Shown here: piece by piece, positions 15,744 to 24,639 of the stretch
Layout of the letters: each line of letters opens with the position of its first letter
Position numbering within the stretch: the stretch's first letter is position 1
Program-made: the position numbers and the translations under genes
Notes under the pieces: generated by a model
Database searches by the model: none
Told to the model about the DNA's origin: nothing
Seen by the model: the letters and a program-made list of their open reading frames with translations, nothing else
Assembly: GCF_007846085.1 (NCBI RefSeq)
Contig: NZ_VOEJ01000002.1
Location: forward strand, 434,001 to 498,000
Source: Mucilaginibacter pallidiroseus
Lineage (GTDB): Bacteria; Bacteroidota; Bacteroidia; Sphingobacteriales; Sphingobacteriaceae
Length of the DNA stretch: 64,000 nt
Reading direction: 5' to 3'

Positions 15744-16364
15744 CTATGGCTTATAGTCGGTTATGCTGAGGCGATTTTCGCAAAAGGCATATTCATGCTC
15801 TTGGTTTGAGCAAATAATGGTTAGCCTGCCTGCACTATATTTTTCAACCAGGCCCAGGTACCAATCTATCCCCTGGTTATCGAGGTTTGATGTTGGTTCG
15901 TCAAGCATGAGCATTTTCGTGTCCGAGCAAAAGGCCAGCGCAAGCTTTAAACGCTGTTTCATGCCCGACGAAAAATACCTGATAGCTTTATTTCGGCTGC
16001 CTTGCAGGTTTAATATGTCGGCAACGGCTGCCCTATCAACCCCTGGCTTGTAGCTTTTAAATTTGAAGTGAAAGTCGATCATTTCTGATAGAGAAAATTC
16101 CTCTATCAACTCAAGATACGGTGCGGCAAGGCTCAGATAATTAAAAACATTCTCGGGCTCGATATTTTTACCGCCATCCTCAAAAGCAAGCTTACCTGTA
16201 GACGGTGCAAGGCTGCCGTTAAGCACCTGCAGCAATGTTGATTTACCGGAACCGTTGGAGCCTAAAATGGCGTAGCTGTTACCCTGCTCAAATGTATAAT
16301 CAACCCCCCTGAAGATCCATTCACGGTTAAAACGGCGACCAATGTTTTGCAGCGAGATGTTCAA
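15744..16364 (-). CDS. ABC transporter ATP-binding protein
   Basis: This 206-residue ATPase subunit shows Walker A GSNGSGKS (35-42), the signature YFSSGMKQR and Walker B MLMLDEPTS. It has one nucleotide-binding domain and no membrane segment, so it must partner with a permease, and none is encoded nearby. It resembles the compact CcmA-like class. It lies downstream of lpxA, separated by a palindromic repeat of about 120 bases. Transport of a lipid or envelope component is suggested only by context and is not shown by the sequence. Confidence 0.85.
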   Translation of the reverse strand: MNISLQNIGRRFNREWIFRGVDYTFEQGNSYAILGSNGSGKSTLLQVLNGSLAPSTGKLAFEDGGKNIEPENVFNYLSLAAPYLELIEEFSLSEMIDFHFKFKSYKPGVDRAAVADILNLQGSRNKAIRYFSSGMKQRLKLALAFCSDTKMLMLDEPTSNLDNQGIDWYLGLVEKYSAGRLTIICSNQEHEYAFCENRLSITDYKP

Positions 16365-16374
16365 AATAGTTATT

Positions 16375-16481
16375 GGTTGATAGTTAATAGTTCATAGAGT
16401 TCAAATGAACTATTAAAATTTGGGAACAATAAGGGCTTAGCCAAGAGCTCGCTATGGTCTATGAACCATTAGCTATCTACC
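16375..16481. repeat. Inverted repeat between lpxA and the ABC ATPase gene
   Basis: Bases 16375-16397 match the reverse complement of 16459-16481 at about 19 of 23 positions (core GATAGTTAATAGTTCATAG). It fills almost all of the gap and carries no ORF. Confidence 0.6.
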
Positions 16482-16486
16482 AAAAA

Positions 16487-17272
16487 CTATACCGCTCCGA
16501 AACCTTTCATGATACCACGCTGTGAGTTTTGTACGAAGTTTATAATCTCGTCGCGCTCAACAGTTGGGTTAAATTGCGCTTCAATGATATCAAGTGCTTT
16601 GGTAACGTTGTATTTCTTTAAGAAGATAATACGGTAAATCTCCTGGATTTCATTGATACTTTCTGCAGAAAAACCGCGTCGGCGCAGACCCACCGAGTTA
16701 ATACCAATATAAGATAATGGCTCGCGACCGGCCTTGGTATAAGGTGGCACATCCTTACGCACAAGCGACCCGCCCGATATCATGCTATGTGCCCCAATCT
16801 CTACAAATTGATGCACGGCAGATGTACCGCCAACAAAAGCATGATCGTGCACTTTAATGTGCCCTGCAAGCTGTACCGAGTTAGCAATGATAACATTATT
16901 ACCAATAATACAATCGTGCGCCACGTGTACGTAGGCCATGAGCAGGCAGTTGCTGCCAATGTTAGTGGTGTTTTTATCAAGAGCAGTACCACGGTTAAGC
17001 GTTACACACTCGCGTATTACCGTGTTGTCGCCAATGGTTACGGTGCTGGCCTCGCCGCGGTATTTCAAATCCTGTGGCGGTGCTGATACAACAGCACCCG
17101 GAAAAATACGGCAGTTTTTACCGATGCGTGCACCATCCATAATAACCGAATTTGAACCAACCCAGGTACCTTCGCCAATTTCAACGTCCTTATGTATAGT
17201 TACAAAGGGTTCTATTACAACGTTATCGGCTATTTTTGCCTGCGGGTGTATATATGCTAACGGCTGTATCAT
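16487..17272 (-). CDS. lpxA: Acyl-[ACP]--UDP-N-acetylglucosamine O-acyltransferase
   Basis: The 261-residue enzyme catalyses the first step of lipid A synthesis, adding a 3-hydroxyacyl chain to UDP-GlcNAc. The N-terminal two thirds are a left-handed beta helix with hexapeptide repeats such as IGEGTW, IGKNCR and IGNNVI. The catalytic histidine is in AYVHVAHDCIIGN, and GGTSAVHQFVEIG and the helical C-terminus match the family. It starts two bases after the lpxC/fabZ stop, so the two are translationally linked. Confidence 0.96.
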   Translation of the reverse strand: MIQPLAYIHPQAKIADNVVIEPFVTIHKDVEIGEGTWVGSNSVIMDGARIGKNCRIFPGAVVSAPPQDLKYRGEASTVTIGDNTVIRECVTLNRGTALDKNTTNIGSNCLLMAYVHVAHDCIIGNNVIIANSVQLAGHIKVHDHAFVGGTSAVHQFVEIGAHSMISGGSLVRKDVPPYTKAGREPLSYIGINSVGLRRRGFSAESINEIQEIYRIIFLKKYNVTKALDIIEAQFNPTVERDEIINFVQNSQRGIMKGFGAV

Positions 17273-17274
17273 GC

Positions 17275-18672
17275 TTACTTATATTTAACTATCTGCGCCA
17301 TCAGCTCGGCCTCAACAACAATTTTTTCACCTACCATACCAATACCTTTCATTTGCGCAATGCCACGGCGTATAGGCGCAACCAGGTCGCAACGGAATAT
17401 TAACGTGCTACCCGGCAAAACCTTGTCTTTAAAGCGTGCATTTTCAATTTTAAGGAACAGGGTAAGGTAGTTTTCAGGATCAGGAACGGTATTTAAAACA
17501 AGTATACCGCCTGTCTGTGCCATTGCCTCTATCTGCAATACGCCCGGCATTACCGGTGCGCCCGGGAAGTGGCCAACAAAGAACGGCTCGTTCATGGTAA
17601 CGGCTTTTAAGCCTACCACGTGTGTTTTGGTTAATTCAAGAATTTTATCAATAAGCAGCAACGGTGGGCGATGCGGCAATATTTCCATAATCTGCACGGT
17701 ATCATATACTGGTGTCATATTTGGGTCGTAAACCTTAACGTGTTTACGGCTGCGCTCTTTTTTAATTAAAGCCTTTATCTTTTTGGCGAAGGCTACGTTA
17801 GCAGCATGGCCCGGCCTTGCTGCCATAATGTGGCCCTTGAGCGGAACACCAACCAAAGCCAAATCGCCAATCATGTCAAGTAACTTATGGCGGGCCGGCT
17901 CGTTTTGATGGCGCAACTCAATATTGTTAAGGATACCCTGCGGCGCTACGCTGATGTCTTTACGGTTAAAAAGTTTTGCCAGGTGGTCAAGTTCTTCCTG
18001 GTCAACTTCCTTATCAACTACAACAATAGCATTGTTAAGATCGCCCCCTTTTATAAGATCATGCTTTAGCAAAGCCTCAAGCTCATGCAAAAAGCAAAAA
18101 GTACGGCTCGATGCAATTTCCTTTTTAAATTCTTTTATGCTTGATATGGTAGCATGCTGGCTACCCAATACCTGCGAGTTATAATCAACCATGCAGGTAA
18201 AACGGTAATCATCATCTAACGGCATAGCAACCATGTCAACTTTACGGTCGGCCTCCGAGTAATGAATGTTGTAAGGGATATGGTAATATTCGCGATCAGC
18301 CTCCTGATCAACAAAGCCGGTTTCTTCAATGGTGTTGATGAACTGGATAGAGCTGCCATCCATAATTGGCATTTCCTGCGCGTCAATATCAATAAGTACG
18401 TTATCAATCTCCAAACCTACCAGGGCTGCCAGCACATGTTCAACCGTGCTTACGCTTGCCCCATTTTGGGTAAGCGTAGTACCCCTTGATGTATCCGTAA
18501 CGTTATCGCAATCGGCATCAATAACGGGCTGTCCCGGTAAATCTACACGGCGAAATTTGTAGCCATGCTTCTCGGGAGCCGGGTTAAAAGTCATGGTAAC
18601 TGCTTGCCCGGTGTGTAAACCAACGCCCGATAAAGATACGGGCGCCTTAATAGTTCTCTGTTTCACATTCAT
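17275..18672 (-). CDS. lpxC/fabZ: Bifunctional UDP-3-O-acyl-GlcNAc deacetylase / 3-hydroxyacyl-ACP dehydratase
   Basis: The 465-residue fusion joins LpxC (about 1-305) to FabZ (about 325-465), an arrangement typical of Bacteroidota. LpxC shows SGVGLHTGQ, the zinc histidine in STVEHVLAAL and the HKLLDMIGDLALVG block with the second zinc His/Asp site. FabZ shows ILPHRPPLLLIDKI, the catalytic histidine in VGHFPGAPVMPGVLQIEAMAQ and its glutamate. LpxC removes the N-acetyl group in the committed lipid A step, while FabZ dehydrates 3-hydroxyacyl-ACP and so competes for the same acyl donor. It lies between lpxD and lpxA. Confidence 0.97.
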   Translation of the reverse strand: MNVKQRTIKAPVSLSGVGLHTGQAVTMTFNPAPEKHGYKFRRVDLPGQPVIDADCDNVTDTSRGTTLTQNGASVSTVEHVLAALVGLEIDNVLIDIDAQEMPIMDGSSIQFINTIEETGFVDQEADREYYHIPYNIHYSEADRKVDMVAMPLDDDYRFTCMVDYNSQVLGSQHATISSIKEFKKEIASSRTFCFLHELEALLKHDLIKGGDLNNAIVVVDKEVDQEELDHLAKLFNRKDISVAPQGILNNIELRHQNEPARHKLLDMIGDLALVGVPLKGHIMAARPGHAANVAFAKKIKALIKKERSRKHVKVYDPNMTPVYDTVQIMEILPHRPPLLLIDKILELTKTHVVGLKAVTMNEPFFVGHFPGAPVMPGVLQIEAMAQTGGILVLNTVPDPENYLTLFLKIENARFKDKVLPGSTLIFRCDLVAPIRRGIAQMKGIGMVGEKIVVEAELMAQIVKYK

Positions 18673-18745
18673 TTTATGTAGGTCATTTATTCATTGGTTC
18701 ACAAGCTCGTGGGCACGTATCCCGGCGAGGGTGAATTACTGAACA

Positions 18746-19783
18746 TTATTTTTTAATGTCTTTTATGATATCTTCTAATTCGCGCACACGCTTTTCAAGA
18801 TCAGGCAAACGGCGGATGTTTACATGCGCACGCAGGTAATCTTTATATGGCAAATAGGGCGAACCACCCCATTGTTTGCCGGCTTCTTTTACAGAGCTGT
18901 TTATACCAGTTTGTGCTCCAAACTGGCTGCCATCTGCAATGTTTAAATGACCAGCAAAACCAACCTGCCCACCTATAACAACACGGGCACCAATTTTAGT
19001 ACTGCCGGATACGCCGCTTTGTGCTGCAATAACCGTGTTACTGCCCACCTCAACGTTGTGTGCTACCTGTACAAGGTTATCAATTTTTGCCCCTTTGCGA
19101 ATAACGGTCGACCCCATAGTGGCACGGTCTATCGTAGCGTTTGAGCCAATTTCAACATCGTCTTCAATAATAACGTTGCCTATCTGCGCAATTTTGGTGT
19201 AAGTTCCGTCGGCATTTGGCGCAAAGCCAAAACCATCGCTGCCAATTACCGCGCCGGAGTGCACTACTACGTTGTTACCAAGCACACAATCAAAGTAAAC
19301 GGTAACACCGGCAAATAATGTAACATTATCACCCAGCTTTACATTGTCGGCAATATAGCAGTTTGGGTATATTTTACAGTTGTTGCCTATGGTTACTCCC
19401 TGGCTGATGTAAGCGAAGGCACCAATATACGCATCGGTGCCAACTGCTGCCGTTTGGTGTATAAAACTTGGCTGTTCAATACCTTCTTTATGAAGCTTAA
19501 ATGTATTATATTTTTCCAACAGCAAAGTAAAGGCGCTGTACGCATTCTCTACCCGTATCAAAGTGCATTTAACAGGCGAGGTAAGCTCCTGGCTGTTGTT
19601 AATAATTACTATTGAAGCATTGGTGGTGTACAGGTACTGCTCATACTTGGGATTTGCCAAAAAAGACAGCGATCCGTTGCCAGCTTCTTCTATTTTGGCT
19701 AACTGGTTTACTGCTGCAAGGGGGTCGCCTTCAACTGTACCTTTAAGCAATAAGGCTATATCCTTTGCGGTAAATTGCATCAT
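18746..19783 (-). CDS. lpxD: UDP-3-O-(3-hydroxyacyl)glucosamine N-acyltransferase
   Basis: The 345-residue enzyme adds the second hydroxyacyl chain in lipid A synthesis. It has the N-terminal uridine-binding domain (about 1-100), then a long hexapeptide beta helix with IGNNCK, LGDNVT and IGSDGFGFAP, where HSGAVIGSDGFGF and QVAHNVEVG carry the family histidines, and a C-terminal coiled helix. Two ATGs are adjacent at 19783 and 19780. A perfect promoter ends only two bases upstream of the first, so the message may be leaderless and start at either Met. It heads the lpxD-lpxC/fabZ-lpxA block. Confidence 0.95.
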   Translation of the reverse strand: MMQFTAKDIALLLKGTVEGDPLAAVNQLAKIEEAGNGSLSFLANPKYEQYLYTTNASIVIINNSQELTSPVKCTLIRVENAYSAFTLLLEKYNTFKLHKEGIEQPSFIHQTAAVGTDAYIGAFAYISQGVTIGNNCKIYPNCYIADNVKLGDNVTLFAGVTVYFDCVLGNNVVVHSGAVIGSDGFGFAPNADGTYTKIAQIGNVIIEDDVEIGSNATIDRATMGSTVIRKGAKIDNLVQVAHNVEVGSNTVIAAQSGVSGSTKIGARVVIGGQVGFAGHLNIADGSQFGAQTGINSSVKEAGKQWGGSPYLPYKDYLRAHVNIRRLPDLEKRVRELEDIIKDIKK

Positions 19784-19784
19784 G

Positions 19785-19816
19785 CAAATTTATAGTGTTA
19801 AACCCAAAGCAACAAA
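19785..19816 (-). promoter_or_regulatory. Promoter of the lpx operon
   Basis: On the minus strand TTTG (19816-19813) and TAAATTTG (19792-19785) are 20 bases apart, a full consensus match. The predicted transcription start falls at or within a few bases of the lpxD ATG, implying a leaderless or nearly leaderless message. Confidence 0.7.
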
Positions 19817-19887
19817 TATGTAATATATACTTAACCTGCAGGGCGTTTTATACGGTTTTGGATATTAACGGATAAGGTATAAAAAAC

Positions 19888-21114
19888 TTATACCAGCTCC
19901 TTGTTATAGCATAGTATATATTTTTGCACCGTACGTGACAGTGCCTCCAGGTTGGAATTGTCACTCGCCAGCGTAATATCAGTAAGCTTGCCGTTCTTCA
20001 TCAACAAGTGTATATTACCATCGCCTTTGTTATAGGCGTTGTTACGAATGCTGTCATCAAACACAAAGTACGATGCCTCATGTTCGCTGATGTTGAACCG
20101 ATCCATTGCCTTTTGTTTAAGTGTTTGTATCAGGGTAGCATCGGGCTGCCCGGCCGTGATATCAACGTGGTAAAGGTTACGGTTAATTAAGTTTTTGCAA
20201 AGCGTTGCCAGTACAAAGTCATCAGCATTGGCCCATACCTTAACGGCGGCCATTACATCCGTGTCATCCAACAATGCAAATGTGTCCAAATGTTCACGGC
20301 TGTTAATAAATGCTTCTTTTGATATCAGGTTTTCCAAAAAATAGGCAAGCGCAGGCGTAAGCGGGTATCGGGCACCGGTTAATGATAGTTCGCGGCTGCG
20401 CTTAAAAATCTTACACAAAAGCTGCTCGCCGGCTATTACCGTTTTATGCAGATATACCTGCCAATACATTAGGCGACGGGCAATCAAAAACTTTTCAATC
20501 GAGTAAATACCCTTTTCCTCAATAGCAACAACATCATCCTTAACGTTCAGCATCTTTATAATACGGTCCGAACTGATTACCCCTTCAGATACTCCTGTAA
20601 AATAGCTGTCGCGATTAAGGTAATCCATACGGTCCATATCCAACTGGCTGCTCACCAATTGATGCAAAAACTTTTTATGGTAAGTGTTTTTAAATATGCT
20701 GATAGCCAAACCAAGGCGCCCGTCAAATTCCTCATTTAGCCTATCCATCAATAAAATGGAAATATCCTCGTGGCTTATGTCCTGCACAATGGTATGCTCC
20801 AGCGCATGCGAGAATGGCCCGTGTCCAACATCATGCAGTAAAATGGCAATAATTAAGCCTTCCTTTTCTTCGGGCGTAATATCTATACCTTTGTAGCAAA
20901 GTGTTTCTACAGCGGTGCCCATTAAATGCATGGCACCCAGGGCGTGATGGAAACGGGTATGCAAGGCACCCGGATAAACCAAATGCGTCATCCCTAATTG
21001 TTTAATATAACGAAGGCGCTGAAAGTAGGGATGTGCGATGAGATCGAAAACCAGCTCTGAGGGAATGTTGATGAATCCGTAAACGGGATCGTTAATGATT
21101 TTCTTTTTATTCAA
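19888..21114 (-). CDS. HD-domain phosphohydrolase
   Basis: The 408-residue protein has an N-terminal HD domain. The metal ligands are visible as RFHHALGAMHL (His), LLHDVGHGPFSHALEH (His-Asp plus the second His) and DMDRMDYLNRDS (distal Asp). The family includes dNTP triphosphohydrolase-like and YdhJ-type proteins; the substrate of this one is unknown. It is transcribed toward lpxD but a strong lpx promoter lies between, so it is probably not the driver of the lpx genes. It is divergent from porX. Confidence 0.85.
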   Translation of the reverse strand: MNKKKIINDPVYGFINIPSELVFDLIAHPYFQRLRYIKQLGMTHLVYPGALHTRFHHALGAMHLMGTAVETLCYKGIDITPEEKEGLIIAILLHDVGHGPFSHALEHTIVQDISHEDISILLMDRLNEEFDGRLGLAISIFKNTYHKKFLHQLVSSQLDMDRMDYLNRDSYFTGVSEGVISSDRIIKMLNVKDDVVAIEEKGIYSIEKFLIARRLMYWQVYLHKTVIAGEQLLCKIFKRSRELSLTGARYPLTPALAYFLENLISKEAFINSREHLDTFALLDDTDVMAAVKVWANADDFVLATLCKNLINRNLYHVDITAGQPDATLIQTLKQKAMDRFNISEHEASYFVFDDSIRNNAYNKGDGNIHLLMKNGKLTDITLASDNSNLEALSRTVQKYILCYNKELV

Positions 21115-21251
21115 AACAGATGATATGTTGGCGCAAAGGTGGCTATTTATGGTAATACCAACGCAATATGATTGTTAATTTATGTTAATCGTTTATATTT
21201 TTACAACAAAATATACTGCCGAAAGGTTATAGGGTGGTAAAATTAAATATT

Positions 21252-22805
21252 ATGCAGGACACCACAATATTATGGGCCGATGATGAGATAGATTTGCTGA
21301 AACCGCATATACTGTTTTTAAATGAAAAGGGATATAAGGTAACCACCGTAACTAATGGTTACGACGCTATAGATGAGTTTAAAAAGAACTATTTTGATGT
21401 AGTTTTTTTGGATGAGAATATGCCTGGCATAACCGGACTTGAAACCCTATCGCAGATTAAGAATATAAAAAGCGATATACCTATTGTACTGATTACAAAG
21501 AATGAGGAAGAGTATTTAATGGAGGATGCAATTGGCTCCAAAATTGACGACTACCTTATTAAACCCGTACACCCAAAGCAGATATTGCTTACCATAAAAA
21601 AGCTTACTGAAAATAAACGACTGGTTACCGAGAAAACCACCATGGCTTACCAGCAGGATTTCCGTACGCTTGGTATGACACTTAATGATAATCTGAGCTA
21701 TCAGGAATGGGTTGATGTTTATAAGAAATTGATTTACTGGGAACTCGAGCTGGAAACACTTGAAGACGCCGGTATGCACGAAATACTGACGCTGCAAAAA
21801 GCCGAGGCCAACGTACAATTTTGCAAGTTTGTTGAACGTAACTATCTTGATTGGTTAAAAGACCCCGACAACGCGCCTACCAATTCGCCGCAGTTGTTCA
21901 GAAAAAAGGTATTTCCGAAGCTGGGTAATAATGTACCGGTGTTTTTTATTTTAATAGATAACTTAAGGTATGATCAGTTTAAGATCATCAACCCAATTAT
22001 ATCAGAATATTTCAGGCTCGAAGACGAGGATACTTATTACAGTATATTACCAACCGCAACGCAATATGCGCGTAACGCCATATTTTCGGGCCTTATGCCT
22101 TTAGAGATGGAAAAGCGTTATCCGGGCATGTGGCAAAATGATGAGGACGAGGGTGGCAAGAACCTTTATGAAGCCGATTTCCTGGCCGACCAGCTTAAGC
22201 GCTCGCTTCGTAAAGATATAAAGCATTCGTATCATAAGATATTGAACATTGACGAGGGACGTGCGCTTAATGAATCGGTAAATAACCTGATGAACAACGA
22301 ACTGAACGTGGTGGTTTACAACTTTGTTGATATGCTGAGCCATGCCCGTACCGACATGCAGATGATACGCGAGTTGGCGAGCGATGATGCAGCCTACCGC
22401 TCGTTAACGCTTTCATGGTTTGAGCATTCGCCATTGTTCGATTTGTTAAAATTCCTTGCAACCAAACAGGTTAAAGTTGTGATCACTACAGACCACGGTA
22501 CCATCCGCGTTAAAAACCCAAGCAAAATAATAGGCGACCGTAATACCAATACCAACCTGCGTTACAAACAGGGCAAAAATCTGAACTATAACGCAAAAGA
22601 GGTATTCCATATCCGCAACCCGCATGATGCGCAATTGCCAAAATTGCACGTAAGCTCGAGCTTTGTATTTGCCAAAAGCGACAGCTATTTTGTTTACCCT
22701 AACAATTACAATCATTTTGTAAATTTCTACAATGAGACCTTCCAGCATGGCGGTATCTCATTAGAAGAAATGATCATCCCAATTGTAACCTATGGGTCTA
22801 AATAG
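21252..22805 (+). CDS. porX: PorX-like response regulator with PglZ domain
   Basis: The 517-residue protein joins a receiver domain (1-120; acceptor D54 in VVFLDENMPG, acidic pocket DDE near 10-12) to a PglZ domain of the alkaline phosphatase superfamily (about 200-510). The metal-site motifs are FFILIDNLRYDQ, the Thr of PTATQYARNAIFSG and VVITTDHGTIRV. PorX controls type IX secretion gene expression with the kinase PorY and can act as a phosphodiesterase on oligonucleotides in described members. I chose ATG 21252 over the GTG at 21234 because the family begins at MQDTxILWADDE. tsaE and alanine dehydrogenase follow on the same strand. Confidence 0.93.
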   Translation: MQDTTILWADDEIDLLKPHILFLNEKGYKVTTVTNGYDAIDEFKKNYFDVVFLDENMPGITGLETLSQIKNIKSDIPIVLITKNEEEYLMEDAIGSKIDDYLIKPVHPKQILLTIKKLTENKRLVTEKTTMAYQQDFRTLGMTLNDNLSYQEWVDVYKKLIYWELELETLEDAGMHEILTLQKAEANVQFCKFVERNYLDWLKDPDNAPTNSPQLFRKKVFPKLGNNVPVFFILIDNLRYDQFKIINPIISEYFRLEDEDTYYSILPTATQYARNAIFSGLMPLEMEKRYPGMWQNDEDEGGKNLYEADFLADQLKRSLRKDIKHSYHKILNIDEGRALNESVNNLMNNELNVVVYNFVDMLSHARTDMQMIRELASDDAAYRSLTLSWFEHSPLFDLLKFLATKQVKVVITTDHGTIRVKNPSKIIGDRNTNTNLRYKQGKNLNYNAKEVFHIRNPHDAQLPKLHVSSSFVFAKSDSYFVYPNNYNHFVNFYNETFQHGGISLEEMIIPIVTYGSK

Positions 22806-22831
22806 TATTTAGTATATTTAAAATAATCCAC

Positions 22832-22915
22832 GCGTCATTGCGAGGCACGAAGCAATCCCAGACATGCATAGCCGATATGCCTAAAGCGATATTGCTTCGT
22901 ACCTCGCAATGACGC
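22832..22915. repeat. REP-like inverted repeat
   Basis: Bases 22832-22856 and 22891-22915 are 25-base arms that pair with a single G-U mismatch; the core is GTCATTGCGAGGCACGAAGC. The 34-base centre holds a smaller GCATA/TATGC hairpin. This unit is widespread between genes in Sphingobacteriaceae. It sits 26 bases after the porX stop and can act as a transcript-end hairpin. Confidence 0.75.
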
Positions 22916-22937
22916 TTTAACAATAAGCGATTTCGGT

Positions 22938-23354
22938 ATGGAAATCCATATTAACAATACAAACGAACTTGATAGCGCTGCTGCAGATATTATAAAATAT
23001 GCGGCCGACAACCGCCTGTTTTTATTTTATGGTGAAATGGGCGCAGGTAAAACCACGCTGATTAAATCGCTTTGCGCTGCGGTAGGCGTGCATGATGCAG
23101 TAACAAGCCCAACCTTTTCTATTGTGAACGAGTACGAAGGTGCCAGCGGTCCGGTATTTCATTTCGATTTTTACCGGTTGAAAGATCAAAGCGAAGCTAT
23201 GGATATGGGATACGAAGAATATTTCTATTCGGGTAACTATTGCTTTGTGGAATGGCCCGAAAAAATTGCCAGCCTTGTACCAAATCGTTACACAGGCATT
23301 CGCATCCAATTGCAAGATAACGGCGGCCGGCAAATCACTGTAGAAAACATTTAA
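22938..23354 (+). CDS. tsaE: tRNA threonylcarbamoyladenosine biosynthesis ATPase TsaE
   Basis: The 138-residue ATPase helps the TsaB-TsaD complex turn over when making t6A37 in tRNAs. Walker A is GEMGAGKTT (near residues 33-41), followed by VTSPTFSIVNEY and the FHFDFYRLK segment (Walker B-like), then CFVEWPEKI. The length is typical. It lies between porX and alanine dehydrogenase, an order that I recall as common in Bacteroidota although the three functions are unrelated. Confidence 0.93.
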   Translation: MEIHINNTNELDSAAADIIKYAADNRLFLFYGEMGAGKTTLIKSLCAAVGVHDAVTSPTFSIVNEYEGASGPVFHFDFYRLKDQSEAMDMGYEEYFYSGNYCFVEWPEKIASLVPNRYTGIRIQLQDNGGRQITVENI

Positions 23355-23412
23355 CAGACGAGTCGCGTTTTTTTACTAACTTCATCATCCGGAAACGTAC
23401 GCACATATCATC

Positions 23413-24639
23413 ATGAACTTAGGGAAAGTTAGCGGATTTTCTGACATCGCCAAACAGGCAATGATGCAGCCGCAAGAATCAATGTTAGAGATTAAAAGCA
23501 AAAAAAACAAGCTTTACATTGGTATCCCAAAGGAAATAAGTTTTCAGGAAAACCGCATCCCACTTACACCGCTTTCTGTTGCATTGCTGGTAAATAACGG
23601 CCATGATGTAATGCTTGAAAGCAATGCAGGCCTGGCCGCCAACTTTACCGATAGCAATTACAGCGAACAAGGTGCACAGATTGTTTACGACACCAAAAAA
23701 GTTTACGAAGCCGATATCATCATCAAAATAGCGCCGCCAACCATGGAGGAAATTGAGATGATGAAACCAGGGCAGTTGCTTATTTCAACACTGCAGGTTG
23801 CTACCTTAAAAGCAGAAACGCTACACGCCCTGCTGGCCAAAAAGATAACCGCACTTGCTTTTGAAAACTTAGAGGATGAGGGGGGCTCGCTTACTGTTGT
23901 GCGTGCTATGAGCGAGATTGTAGGAGCTACATCTATCCTGATAGCGGCGGAATACCTCAGCAACATTTTTGAAGGAAAAGGCCTTATGCTTGGCGGCATA
24001 ACCGGCGTACCACCTACCGAAATTGTAATATTAGGTGCCGGTACCGTTGGTGAATATGCGGCCCGCACCGCCATATCATTGGGCGCCGAAGTGAAGGTGT
24101 TTGATCCATCACTTTACAAGTTGCGCAGGCTGCAAAATAATATCGGTACACGCATCTTCACATCGGTAGTGCAGCCTATAGTGCTCGAGAAAGCTATCAC
24201 GACCTGCGATGTTGCCATAGGCGCTATCCGTGCCGATGATGGCCGTAGCCCCTGCATAGTATCTGAAGAAACAGTAAGCCGCATGAAACCCAATTCGGTG
24301 ATTATTGATGTGAGTATCGACCAGGGGGGCTGTTTTGAAACTTCGGAAGTTACTAACCACACACACCCCGTTTTCCGCAAGTATGATGTTATACATTACT
24401 GCGTACCAAACATTGCATCTCGCGTGGCGCGTACAGCAACTTATGCGCTTACCAATATTTTTGCCCCCATCTTAGTAGATATCGGCGAAATGGGCGGCCT
24501 GAAAAATCTGATCTGGCAAAAGGCCGGCATTCGTAATGCAGTATATATTTACAACGGCCATCTAACCAACAAACACATGGGCGACAGGTTTAATATTCCT
24601 TGTAAAGACCTGGATCTGCTTGTGGTATCTAACCACTAA
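23413..24639 (+). CDS. ald: Alanine dehydrogenase
   Basis: The 408-residue NAD-dependent enzyme interconverts L-alanine and pyruvate plus ammonia. The substrate domain carries IGIPKEISFQENRIPLTP near residues 36-53. The Rossmann motif is VILGAGTVGEYAARTA (about 200-215) and the catalytic region holds VSIDQGGCFETSE and THTHPVF-like sequence. The N-terminus has about 33 extra residues before the core, as in other Bacteroidota homologues. It ends in a 4-base overlap with the convergent histidine phosphatase gene. Confidence 0.9.
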   Translation: MNLGKVSGFSDIAKQAMMQPQESMLEIKSKKNKLYIGIPKEISFQENRIPLTPLSVALLVNNGHDVMLESNAGLAANFTDSNYSEQGAQIVYDTKKVYEADIIIKIAPPTMEEIEMMKPGQLLISTLQVATLKAETLHALLAKKITALAFENLEDEGGSLTVVRAMSEIVGATSILIAAEYLSNIFEGKGLMLGGITGVPPTEIVILGAGTVGEYAARTAISLGAEVKVFDPSLYKLRRLQNNIGTRIFTSVVQPIVLEKAITTCDVAIGAIRADDGRSPCIVSEETVSRMKPNSVIIDVSIDQGGCFETSEVTNHTHPVFRKYDVIHYCVPNIASRVARTATYALTNIFAPILVDIGEMGGLKNLIWQKAGIRNAVYIYNGHLTNKHMGDRFNIPCKDLDLLVVSNH

